6,380 nucleotides of DNA from CADEED01 sp046733635 (GCA_046733635.1 JBKPPO010000266.1:1-6380); one strand, 5' to 3'; positions 1 through 5,821 are shown, numbered from the stretch's first letter. Notes: generated by a model not told the origin, from the letters alone. Translations and numbers: made by a program.

Positions 1-246
1 TACCGCGGCCTCGATCGCAGGCGCCGCGTCTTGTATCTCCTGCCACGCCGCCGTTCCGTCGTGATCGGCGTCGATGAACACGGTCCAGATGAGGTCGTGC
101 AGCGATAGGTCCCAATGCACCTCGACCGGCCCGGTCTCCCGGAGATCGATGGAGAGATAGCTGGTGCTGATCGTGTGCGAACGCGCGTGCGGCGCTACCG
201 CCATCAGCCCGGCGAACAACATCGCGATGAGCATGAGCTTCTTCAC
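1..246 (-). CDS. HupE/UreJ-like secreted or membrane protein, N-terminal part (partial)
   Basis: An open frame of 82 codons starts at GTG 246 and runs off the left edge with no stop. An in-frame TAA at 258-256 limits the start to GTG 246 or ATG 234. Residues 1-23 look like a signal peptide: two lysines after the start, then a hydrophobic core (LMLIAMLFAGLMAVA), with possible cleavage near A21-R-S. The mature part begins HTISTSYLSIDL. It continues through WDLSLHDL (45-52) to an acidic DADHDG stretch (59-64) followed by W68 and E70. This order (signal, H-x-x-S-x-S-Y-L, W-D-x-x-L-x-D-L, then D-x-D-x-D-G) is how I remember the N-terminal extracytoplasmic domain of HupE/UreJ-type proteins, whose membrane-spanning half would follow outside the window. 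Family members near hydrogenase or urease genes are thought to handle nickel, but most are uncharacterised and no such genes are visible here. Assignment is from pattern memory only. The gene is divergent from the cysteine synthase gene. Confidence 0.55.
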   Translation of the reverse strand, partial: MKKLMLIAMLFAGLMAVAPHARSHTISTSYLSIDLRETGPVEVHWDLSLHDLIWTVFIDADHDGTAAWQEIQDAAPAIEAAV

Positions 247-252
247 GAACGG

Positions 253-258
253 ACTTTA
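253..258 (-). promoter_or_regulatory. Possible -10 box (TAAAGT) for the HupE/UreJ-like gene
   Basis: On the minus strand TAAAGT fits TANNNT and ends 6 bases before the GTG start at 246. No Shine-Dalgarno sequence is visible, so a leaderless transcript is possible. No convincing -35 hexamer is seen. The same placement recurs before two other genes in the window. Confidence 0.3.
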
Positions 259-298
259 ACCGCGCGAAGGTGCGCCGCCTACCGCGTCATGCCTGCGC

Positions 299-304
299 TA
301 GTAT
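299..304 (+). promoter_or_regulatory. Possible -10 box (TAGTAT) for the cysteine synthase gene
   Basis: TAGTAT fits the TANNNT consensus and ends 8 bases before ATG 313, where a transcript would start at or next to the start codon. No purine-rich ribosome site lies before ATG 313, which agrees with leaderless expression and supports this ATG over upstream in-frame starts. No clear -35 box is present. Confidence 0.38.
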
Positions 305-312
305 CCGGACGC

Positions 313-1347
313 ATGAGTGCGAACGGAAAACTCGCCGCCCTCGCGCGGCTCATCGGCAATACGCCCTTGCTCGAAATCCATTGCCGCTACAAGGGACACG
401 AGCACCGCATCTATGCCAAACACGAGGCGTACAACTTCACCGGAAGCATCAAGGACCGCATGGCGCTTTACATCCTGCAGCGCGCGTATGCGACCGGCGA
501 GATCGCGCCCGGCGACGTGATCGCCGAGGCGACGAGCGGCAATACCGGCATTTCCTTCGCCGCCATCGGCCGCGCACTCGGCCATCCGGTGCGCATCTAC
601 ATGCCGGACTGGATGTCGCGAGAACGTGTGCTGGTCATCCAGAGCCTGGGTGCCGCGGTGATTCCGGTGTCCGCCGAGCTGGGCGGCTTCCTTGGCTCCA
701 TCCGCATGGCCGATGACTTCGCACGCGAGGCCGGGCGCGTGTTCCGGCCGCAGCAGTTCGACAACGCCGCGAACGTCCAGGCGCACTACGAAACCACGGG
801 GCCCGAGATCACCGCGCAGCTCTCGAGCATCCAGCGCACGCCGACGGCCTTCGTGGCTGGTGTCGGCACGGGCGGCACCGTGATGGGCGTGGCGCAACAC
901 TTGCGTGAGAGGTTCGGGACGGGTGTATCCGCCTATCCACTCGAACCGGCGAATTCGCCGACGCTGCGAACCGGCCACAAGGTGGGCAAACACCGCATCC
1001 AGGGTATCAGCGACGAGTTCGTGCCATCGATCGTGAGGCTGCCCGCGTTGGGCCGCATCCTCGACATCTGGGATGGCGACGCCATCGTGATGTCGCAGCG
1101 GCTGGCCAACGAACTCGGCATCGCCGTGGGCATCAGCTCCGGCGCCAATCTTCTGGGCGCGCTGGAGATCGCGCATGAGCAAGGCGCACACGCCTGCGTG
1201 GCGACGGTGTTCTGCGACGACAACAAGAAATACCTGTCCACGGATCTGTGCAGCGACGAGGAGAGCAAGGAGCACTATCGATGCCGGGATGTGGAACTGC
1301 TGGGATTCCAGGTCGTCCCGCCCGCCGGCATCCACCCGCGAGCCTGA
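313..1347 (+). CDS. PLP-dependent cysteine synthase family protein
   Basis: This 344-residue fold-type II PLP enzyme belongs to the O-acetylserine sulfhydrylase/cystathionine beta-synthase family. Visible motifs are IGNTPLLEI (14-22), NFTGSIKDR (41-49) with K47 as the expected PLP Schiff-base lysine, TSGNTG (74-79), the phosphate-binding GVGTGGT (183-189), EPANSP (211-216), HRIQGI (227-232) and GISSGAN (273-279) near the cofactor pyridine nitrogen. Near the C-terminus the family's usual D-S-G-E-R-Y-L-S-T is replaced by CDDNKKYLSTDL (301-312), seen in a less studied subgroup. Expected chemistry is beta-replacement forming cysteine from an activated serine and sulfide. Whether it acts on O-acetylserine, O-phosphoserine or another donor cannot be told. 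The start is set at ATG 313 because homology begins at once. The in-frame ATGs at 115 and 289 add residues without family likeness, and 115 lies opposite the HupE-like gene. No sulfur-assimilation neighbours are visible. Confidence 0.92.
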   Translation: MSANGKLAALARLIGNTPLLEIHCRYKGHEHRIYAKHEAYNFTGSIKDRMALYILQRAYATGEIAPGDVIAEATSGNTGISFAAIGRALGHPVRIYMPDWMSRERVLVIQSLGAAVIPVSAELGGFLGSIRMADDFAREAGRVFRPQQFDNAANVQAHYETTGPEITAQLSSIQRTPTAFVAGVGTGGTVMGVAQHLRERFGTGVSAYPLEPANSPTLRTGHKVGKHRIQGISDEFVPSIVRLPALGRILDIWDGDAIVMSQRLANELGIAVGISSGANLLGALEIAHEQGAHACVATVFCDDNKKYLSTDLCSDEESKEHYRCRDVELLGFQVVPPAGIHPRA

Positions 1348-1369
1348 TGGGGAGCCGGGCTCCCGCATC
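1346..1369 (+). terminator. GC-rich hairpin at the end of the cysteine synthase gene
   Basis: GATG (1346-1349) plus GGGAG (1350-1354) pair with CTCCC (1360-1364) and CATC (1366-1369), with one bulged G at 1365 and the loop CCGGG. The stem begins inside the stop codon. No strong T-run follows, only CATATTTCAC, so it may be a weak terminator or a 3'-end stabilising structure separating this gene from the phytase-like operon. Confidence 0.4.
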
Positions 1370-1418
1370 ACATATTTCACACTCCGTGGCGAGCGAGGCG
1401 ACTTGGGGCCACGATGAG

Positions 1419-1424
1419 TAGAAT
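1419..1424 (+). promoter_or_regulatory. Possible -10 box (TAGAAT) for the phytase-like/uup/yciH operon
   Basis: TAGAAT, close to TATAAT, ends 7 bases before ATG 1432. It lies just downstream of the alternative in-frame ATG 1414, which argues that 1432 is the true start and that the message is leaderless or nearly so. No convincing -35 box is seen at 16-18 bases upstream. Confidence 0.45.
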
Positions 1425-1431
1425 CGCGGCC

Positions 1432-2739
1432 ATGCTTGCTTCATCCACGCGGTTTCCGGCCGCGGTCACCTGCGTGGCCGCCGCCGTGTTGTTGTTGGCG
1501 GTGCCGGTGGTGTCACTGGCCCAGCAGCAGCCCGCCGCCGTCAAGAAGACGCCTGCCAAGAACGCACCTGCGGCGAAGAAGCCGGTCAAGCCGCGCCCGC
1601 CAGCGCCGCCGCCGCCACCTCCCGCGGTTGAGCTCATCGGCCATATCACCATGCCGCCGGATGCGCTTCGTCCGGGCCCGGCTTCCGGTCAGTTCGATGG
1701 CGAAGGCCGACGCGCCGCCTCGCCGCGGTTCGACGGCCAGCCCGTTCAGGGCGTGAGCTCGATCAAGCCCGGCCCCACTCAGGGCGCCTGGTGGGCGCTC
1801 TCGGACAACGGCTTCGGCCGCAAGTGGAACAGCCCCGACTACCACCTCTGCATCTATCTATTCGACGTGCGCCCGCGCACGCAGACCGGCGGCGATTCGC
1901 GCACGGCATTGCAGGCCATCGTGGAGCTGTCCGATCCCGCGCGATTCTTCCCGTGGCGCATCGCCAACGAAGGCTCACCCGAACGCATCCTGACCGGCGC
2001 CGATGCGGATCCGGAATCGCTGGTGACCATGGGCGACGACACCTTCTGGGTCGGCGACGAGTTCGGCCCCTGGCTGCTGCACTTCTCCGTGGATGGCGAT
2101 TTGTTGGGCCCGCCCGTGGAGCTGCCTGACAACGTCCGCTCGCCGGAGCATCCGCTGGTGCTGTCCGGCGCGGACAAGGCGCGCCTCGATCGCTCGCGCG
2201 GCATCGAGGCCATGGACCTTGCTGGCGACGACCGCACACTGGTGCTGATCCTCGAAGGCACGGTGACGGGCGATGCCCCCAAGACGTTGCGCCTGCTGCG
2301 CTACGACACGCAGGCGGGCAAGTGGCTGCCGGGCACTCTTATATATGAGCTGGATGCGGACACCATGTCCGTCACGGACATCTCGCGCATCGAGGGCAAC
2401 CGTTTCGTGGTCATGGAGCGCGATGAGTTCGATGGCGACGCCGCCAAGGCGAAACGCGTGTATTCCATCGACCTCGACAAGCAACAGGCCGGCAAGCCCC
2501 TGGCCAAGAAGCTGGTCATCGACTTGCTCTCGATCGGCAACGCACGCGGCATCATGGAGCATCTTCCCGCCGGCGCGCGTTTCCGGTTCCCCTACCTCAC
2601 CACGGAATCCATCCAGGTCCTGGACCGCAAACACGTGGTGATCGTGAACGACAACAACTATCCGGCCACTGGCGGACGCGGCGTCGGCGTGAAGGACGCC
2701 ACCGAGTGGATCTGGCTGGAACTCGCCAATCCTCTTTGA
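1432..2739 (+). CDS. Exported esterase-like activity of phytase family protein (phytase-like domain)
   Basis: This 435-residue protein starts with a signal peptide (residues 1-30, hydrophobic core V12-V27, likely cleavage after S-L-A30). A Lys/Ala/Pro-rich linker (31-66) follows, with six consecutive prolines at 59-64. The rest matches the phytase-like (PF13449-type) domain as I know it: GVSSI (107-111), WWALSDNGFG (120-129), DADPES (191-196), WVGDEFGPWLLHF (206-218), SRGIEAM (255-261), an MERDEFDGDA segment and NDNNYP (406-411) near the C-terminus. The family is predicted to form a beta-propeller and was named for esterase-like activity. Its substrate is mostly unknown and phytate hydrolysis should not be assumed. 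The protein should act in the periplasm, with the linker as a spacer. An in-frame ATG at 1414 would add six residues ahead of the signal peptide, but the TAGAAT box makes 1432 more likely. uup follows after 4 bases. Confidence 0.85.
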   Translation: MLASSTRFPAAVTCVAAAVLLLAVPVVSLAQQQPAAVKKTPAKNAPAAKKPVKPRPPAPPPPPPAVELIGHITMPPDALRPGPASGQFDGEGRRAASPRFDGQPVQGVSSIKPGPTQGAWWALSDNGFGRKWNSPDYHLCIYLFDVRPRTQTGGDSRTALQAIVELSDPARFFPWRIANEGSPERILTGADADPESLVTMGDDTFWVGDEFGPWLLHFSVDGDLLGPPVELPDNVRSPEHPLVLSGADKARLDRSRGIEAMDLAGDDRTLVLILEGTVTGDAPKTLRLLRYDTQAGKWLPGTLIYELDADTMSVTDISRIEGNRFVVMERDEFDGDAAKAKRVYSIDLDKQQAGKPLAKKLVIDLLSIGNARGIMEHLPAGARFRFPYLTTESIQVLDRKHVVIVNDNNYPATGGRGVGVKDATEWIWLELANPL

Positions 2740-2743
2740 CCCC

Positions 2744-4555
2744 GTGACGTTGATCGCACTCAAGAACGCGGAGCTCGCGTTCGGTCTCACCCCCTTGCTC
2801 GACGGCGCCTCGCTGGCCATCCAGGCCGGAGATCGCGTCGGCCTCATCGGCCGCAACGGAACGGGCAAGTCATCCTTGTTAGGTACGCTGGCGGGCACGA
2901 TTCCGCTCGACGGCGGTGAGGTGCAACGCAGGCCTGGGCTGGCAGTCGTCAGCGTGGAGCAGGAGCCGTCACTGCCACCGGCCGCGACGTTACGCGAATC
3001 ACTGGTGCTGCGCGGTGACTTCGCCGGCATGCACGATGAGCGCGAGCTCTGGGCGCGCGAGGCCCGGCTCAATGAGTTTCTGCAGAGGTTTTCCGTGAAT
3101 CCCGACGCCAATCCAGCGTCGGTGTCCGGTGGCGAGCGCAAACGCGCGGCCCTGGCGCTGGCGTTTGCGATGTCGCCGGACCTGATGTTGCTCGACGAGC
3201 CCACCAACCACCTCGACGTGGGCGGCATCGAGACGCTCGAAGAGCTGCTGCAGAAGAACGTGACCTGCATCGTGATCACCCACGATCGCCGCTTCCTCGA
3301 TGAAGTGGCCACGTCGATCGCCGAGCTGGACCGCGGCGTGCTGCGCACCTTTCCGGGCAACTACTCCGTGTACGAGGAGCGCAAGGCGGAGATCAATCTC
3401 GCGGAGGACCTCGCGCGCCGCCGTTTCGAGAAATTCTGGGCGCAGGAAGAGGTGTGGATCCGCAAGGGTGTCGAGGCTCGCCGCACGCGCAACGAAGGCC
3501 GCGTGAAGCGGCTGGAACATCTGCGCGAGGAGCGCGCGGCGCGGCGCGAGCGCATCGGACAGATGAAGCTCCACGTCGACACGGGTGAACGCTCCGGAAA
3601 GCTCGTGGCGGAGTTCGAGAACGTCGGCAAGAAATTCGGCGCGCGGCCGATCCTCGACGATGTGAGCTTGCGCATCATGCGCGGTGATCGCGTCGGGTTG
3701 TTGGGGCCGAACGGGGCCGGCAAGACCACGATGATCAAACTCATCGTGGGCGCGTTGGAGCCGGACGCTGGCCGCGTGCGGCGCGGAACCAATCTTCAGG
3801 TGGCGTATTTCGATCAGCTTCGCGATCAGCTCGATCCGGAGCGCACGCTGGCCGAGACGGTGAGCCCCGGCTCCGACTGGGTGCAGATCGGCGAGACCCG
3901 CAAACACATCTCCAGCTATCTGCAGGACTTCCTGTTCGACAGCCGTCGCTCGAATGCGCCCATTCGCATGTTGTCGGGCGGCGAGCGCAATCGTCTGTTG
4001 CTGGCGCGGCTGTTCGCACGCCCGGCGAATCTGCTCGTGCTCGACGAGCCCACGAACGACCTCGACATCGATTCGCTGGAATTGCTGGAGACCATGCTCG
4101 TCGACTACAGCGGCACATTGCTGCTGGTGAGTCACGACCGCGCCTTCCTCGACAACGTCGTCACCCAGACGATCGCGGCTGAAGGAAATGGCCGCTGGGC
4201 GGAGTACGTCGGCGGTTACAGCGATTGGCTGCGGCAGCGCCCGCAGCCGCGGCCGACGTCCCCTGCTGCGCGCGCCGCCAACCCGCCGCCGCCGGCCGCA
4301 TCGCAAGCGCCACCGGCGGTTGCGCCAGCGCGACGCAAGCTCAGCTTCAAGGAGCAGCGCGAGCTCGAGTCGTTGCCAGGCGATATCGAGAAGCTCGAGG
4401 CCGAACAGAAGCAGCTCACGCAGAAGATGTCTGCTCCTGACTACCATCGTGTCGCGCCCGAGGAAATGCATCGTGATGGCCAGCGGGCCGTCGAACTCGA
4501 ATCGCTGATCGCCGAGCGCATGGATCGCTGGGTGGCACTGGAGGATCGAACTTGA
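2744..4555 (+). CDS. uup: Uup, ABC-F family ATPase with C-terminal coiled-coil domain
   Basis: This 603-residue protein has two tandem ABC ATPase domains and no membrane segment. Domain 1 has Walker A GRNGTGKS (36-43), signature VSGGE (127-131), Walker B LMLLDE (147-152) and switch His180. Domain 2 has GPNGAGKT (321-328), LSGGE (410-414), LLVLDE (430-435) and His464. The linker carries the Uup-typical W-A-Q-E-E-V-W-I-R-K-G and E-A-R-R-T-R-N-E-G-R stretches (232-253). A Pro/Ala-rich spacer (about 498-528) leads to KLSFKEQREL (532-541) and the charged Uup C-terminal domain. Uup binds ribosomes and possibly branched DNA; in E. coli its loss raises precise transposon excision, and Uup-type proteins have been linked to relief of stalled translation. 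The start is GTG 2744, giving the usual MTLI N-terminus. No ribosome site is visible, so it probably relies on coupling to the upstream stop 4 bases away. It overlaps yciH by 4 bases. Confidence 0.96.
   Translation: MTLIALKNAELAFGLTPLLDGASLAIQAGDRVGLIGRNGTGKSSLLGTLAGTIPLDGGEVQRRPGLAVVSVEQEPSLPPAATLRESLVLRGDFAGMHDERELWAREARLNEFLQRFSVNPDANPASVSGGERKRAALALAFAMSPDLMLLDEPTNHLDVGGIETLEELLQKNVTCIVITHDRRFLDEVATSIAELDRGVLRTFPGNYSVYEERKAEINLAEDLARRRFEKFWAQEEVWIRKGVEARRTRNEGRVKRLEHLREERAARRERIGQMKLHVDTGERSGKLVAEFENVGKKFGARPILDDVSLRIMRGDRVGLLGPNGAGKTTMIKLIVGALEPDAGRVRRGTNLQVAYFDQLRDQLDPERTLAETVSPGSDWVQIGETRKHISSYLQDFLFDSRRSNAPIRMLSGGERNRLLLARLFARPANLLVLDEPTNDLDIDSLELLETMLVDYSGTLLLVSHDRAFLDNVVTQTIAAEGNGRWAEYVGGYSDWLRQRPQPRPTSPAARAANPPPPAASQAPPAVAPARRKLSFKEQRELESLPGDIEKLEAEQKQLTQKMSAPDYHRVAPEEMHRDGQRAVELESLIAERMDRWVALEDRT
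4540..4544 (+). promoter_or_regulatory. Shine-Dalgarno site GGAGG that sets the TTG start of yciH
   Basis: GGAGG lies within the last codons of uup, 7 bases before TTG 4552. It is the clearest ribosome site in the window and fixes the rare TTG start of the next gene. Confidence 0.75.
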
Positions 4556-4800
4556 AGACCGCACCGATCCGCATCTGGAAGGAAACCGCGCATCGCGGCG
4601 GCAAGGGCGTGAGCGCCATCAAGGGCGTTCCGCTGCCAGGGCCGCAGCTCGAGGAGCTGTGCAGCGCACTCAAGAAGAAATGCGGCACCGGCGGTACCGT
4701 GAAGAACGGTGTGATCGAGATCCAGGGCGATCATCGCGACCGGCTCGTCGAGGAGATCAAGAAGCTGGGTTATACGGATGTGAAGAAGGCCGGCGGGTAA
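4552..4800 (+). CDS. yciH: YciH/SUI1 (eIF1-like) translation factor, short form
   Basis: This 82-residue basic protein is nearly all SUI1 domain. It shows HRGGKGVSAIKGV (14-26), a helix LEELCSALKKKCG (33-45), GTGGTVKNGVIEIQGDHRD (45-63) and a GYTDVKKAGG end, closely matching E. coli YciH (L-K-K-K-C-G-C-G-G-A-V-K-D-G-V-I-E-I-Q-G-D-K-R-D, ending A-G-G). YciH is the bacterial relative of eIF1, binds the small ribosomal subunit region used by initiation factors, and has been described as a stress-time initiation inhibitor. E. coli YciH (108 residues) has about 25 more N-terminal residues, including a Y-S-T-x-x-G-R motif; that part is absent and would fall inside uup. The start is TTG 4552, supported by GGAGG 7 bases upstream. 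TTG shares TTGA with the uup stop, so translation is probably coupled. The last two bases of its TAA are also the first two bases of an inverted repeat. Confidence 0.92.
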   Translation: MKTAPIRIWKETAHRGGKGVSAIKGVPLPGPQLEELCSALKKKCGTGGTVKNGVIEIQGDHRDRLVEEIKKLGYTDVKKAGG

Positions 4801-4836
4801 ATGGGGTCACTCCCCATTTGCTGGCAAAAGGGGTCA
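4799..4836. repeat. Left copy of a 38-base inverted repeat with an internal hairpin (REP-like)
   Basis: It matches the reverse complement of 5782-5819 at 37 of 38 positions; the one difference is CAAAAGGGG here against CAAAAAGGG there. Inside, AAATGGGG (4799-4806) and CCCCATTT (4812-4819) form a perfect 8-bp stem around TCACT. This is followed by TTTGC-TG-GCAAA (4817-4828) and a second GGGGTCA (4830-4836) that can pair with CTCCC just past the repeat. Placement after a stop codon and G-rich hairpin arms resemble REP-type intergenic palindromes. It could also serve as a transcript-end structure for yciH. Family membership was not searched. Confidence 0.88.
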
Positions 4837-4898
4837 TGGCTCCCGTGTAAACGCAGCGTCATCGCCCTGACTCGAAGCTGAAACCTGCCGCTGGCGCA

Positions 4899-5774
4899 AT
4901 GCCCCGCATGATTGCCGCCAACGCCCGCGCAGCGGATGCGCCCCGTGATTTCACCGTCGGCGTGGTGTTCACCACGTACAACCGCCCCCAGGATCTGGCG
5001 CGCGTGCTCGCGGGATACGCGCGCCAGACGCATCAGGACTTCGAGATCGTCATCGCCGATGACGGCTCGCGCGATGACACGCGCGCCTGCATCGAAGCCG
5101 CGCGCCGGGAGTGGCGGCTCGAGATCCGACACGTCTGGCATGAGGACATCGGCTTCCGGAAATGCCGCATCCTGAATCGCGCCATCGTCGAGACCGCCGC
5201 TGACTATCTGATCCTGACCGACGGCGACTGCATCCCTCATCCCGGATTCGTGGCGGGTCACGTCGCGCTGGCGCGGCCTGGCTACTTCGTCTCCGGCGGC
5301 TGTGTTCGTCTGGGCGCGCGCGCGACTGCGGCGATCACGCCGGCGAACGTTCTCAACGGCGACGTGTACGACAAGCGGTGGCTGCAACAGCACGGCGAGA
5401 GCCCCGCGAATCTGCGCAAGATGTTGCTGTCCGCGCCGCCGTGGAACAACGTGTTCAACGCCATCACGACCACCAGGCCCACCTGGAACGGCCACAACTC
5501 TTCGACCTGGCGCGAGGAGATGCTCGCGGTGAACGGCTTCGACGAGCGGCTGGGTTACGGCGGACTGGATCGCGAGTTCGGCGAGCGGCTCGAACGCTGC
5601 GGCATGAAGGGCATCCAGGCGCGGTATACGCTGATCTGCCTGCATCTCGACCATCCGCGCCCGTATCGCGCACGCGAGATCATGGACGCAAACATGAAGA
5701 TCCGGCGCGACAACGCGCGGCTGCGGATTCGCAGGACCTCACATGGATTGGCGAGTCAGGCGGTTCAGCGCTGA
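4899..5774 (+). CDS. Family 2 glycosyltransferase (GT-A fold)
   Basis: This 291-residue cytoplasmic protein has no transmembrane segment. The nucleotide-sugar-binding N-half shows VGVVFTTYNRPQDL (20-33), QTHQDFEIVIADDGSRDDT (43-61), GFRKCRILNRAI (85-96) and LTDGDCIPHPGF (106-117), where D108-G-D110 is the metal/nucleotide-sugar DxD motif. The C-half shows NGFDERLGYGGLDREFGERLERCG (212-235 region), where D224/E226 sit where related enzymes have the G-G-E-D-x-E catalytic segment, then HLDHPRPY (249-256). It should transfer a sugar to a surface glycan or LPS-core-type acceptor; donor and acceptor are unknown. No other glycan gene is visible, so it is an orphan. ATG 4899 has no good ribosome site and ATG 4908 is an alternative. 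It stands between two inverted repeats, with the stop 7 bases before the right one. Expression could be read-through from the uup-yciH operon. Confidence 0.9.
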   Translation: MPRMIAANARAADAPRDFTVGVVFTTYNRPQDLARVLAGYARQTHQDFEIVIADDGSRDDTRACIEAARREWRLEIRHVWHEDIGFRKCRILNRAIVETAADYLILTDGDCIPHPGFVAGHVALARPGYFVSGGCVRLGARATAAITPANVLNGDVYDKRWLQQHGESPANLRKMLLSAPPWNNVFNAITTTRPTWNGHNSSTWREEMLAVNGFDERLGYGGLDREFGERLERCGMKGIQARYTLICLHLDHPRPYRAREIMDANMKIRRDNARLRIRRTSHGLASQAVQR

Positions 5775-5792
5775 GGAGGCCTGACCCTTTTT
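5762..5792 (+). terminator. Weak intrinsic-terminator-like structure after the glycosyltransferase
   Basis: GG-T-TCAG (5762-5768) can pair with CTGACC (5781-5786), with one bulged T and a long loop, followed by one C and TTTTT (5788-5792). The 3' arm and T-run lie largely in the right repeat. The stem is short and competes with the palindrome TCAGCGCTGA (5765-5774), so the call is tentative. Confidence 0.28.
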
Positions 5793-5819
5793 GCCAGCAA
5801 ATGGGGAGTGACCCCATTT
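5782..5819. repeat. Right copy of the 38-base inverted repeat with an internal hairpin
   Basis: This is the reverse-complement partner of 4799-4836 with one mismatch. AAATGGGG (5799-5806) pairs with CCCCATTT (5812-5819) around AGTGA. It fills the gap between two convergent genes: the glycosyltransferase stop is at 5774 and the DUF502 stop codon at 5824-5822. A hairpin here could act as a two-way transcription barrier, although only the glycosyltransferase strand has a T-run nearby. Confidence 0.88.
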
Positions 5820-5821
5820 CA

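Larger units (their letters stand above)
4799..5819. other. Inverted-repeat-bounded glycosyltransferase cassette (possible mobile or invertible unit)
   Basis: Two near-identical 38-base repeats in opposite orientation enclose 945 bases holding one gene, 62 bases of leader and almost no other sequence. The outer ends touch the stop codons of two convergent genes (yciH and the DUF502 gene). No transposase or recombinase lies inside, so a mobile unit would be non-autonomous. The enclosed GC content looks like that of its neighbours. That the unit moves or inverts is inference; two independent REP-like insertions would look the same. Confidence 0.4.

Noticed and set aside
115..312. Upstream extension of the cysteine synthase gene to ATG 115 or ATG 289
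   Set aside because: The added residues do not resemble the family, lie opposite the signal-peptide gene, and precede the likely promoter at 299-304.
298..1380. 360-codon minus-strand frame opposite the cysteine synthase gene
   Set aside because: The plus frame carries all family motifs; the antisense translation has low complexity and no family likeness.
1414..1431. Start of the phytase-like protein at ATG 1414
   Set aside because: This would place the TAGAAT promoter box inside the coding region and add six residues before a signal peptide that is complete from ATG 1432. It cannot be fully excluded.
2999..4564. Long open frame of 521 codons on the minus strand opposite uup
   Set aside because: It is antisense to a gene with two complete ABC ATPase motif sets. 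The translation is rich in Arg/His/Ala with no recognisable motif, a common by-product of high-GC codon use.
4799..4836. Repeats read as part of a CRISPR array or an IS terminal repeat with transposase
   Set aside because: There are only two copies, inverted and 945 bases apart, with no spacer pattern. No transposase gene and no clear target-site duplication are visible in the window.
4801..4881. 26-codon open frame (ATG directly after the yciH stop, ending TGA) across the left repeat
   Set aside because: Most of it is repeat sequence, it has no ribosome site of its own, and its start is only the ATGGGG of the hairpin arm. Probably chance.
4770..5654. 294-codon minus-strand frame opposite the glycosyltransferase
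   Set aside because: It runs through yciH's end, the left repeat and the glycosyltransferase in antisense; the only striking peptide in it comes from the repeat itself.
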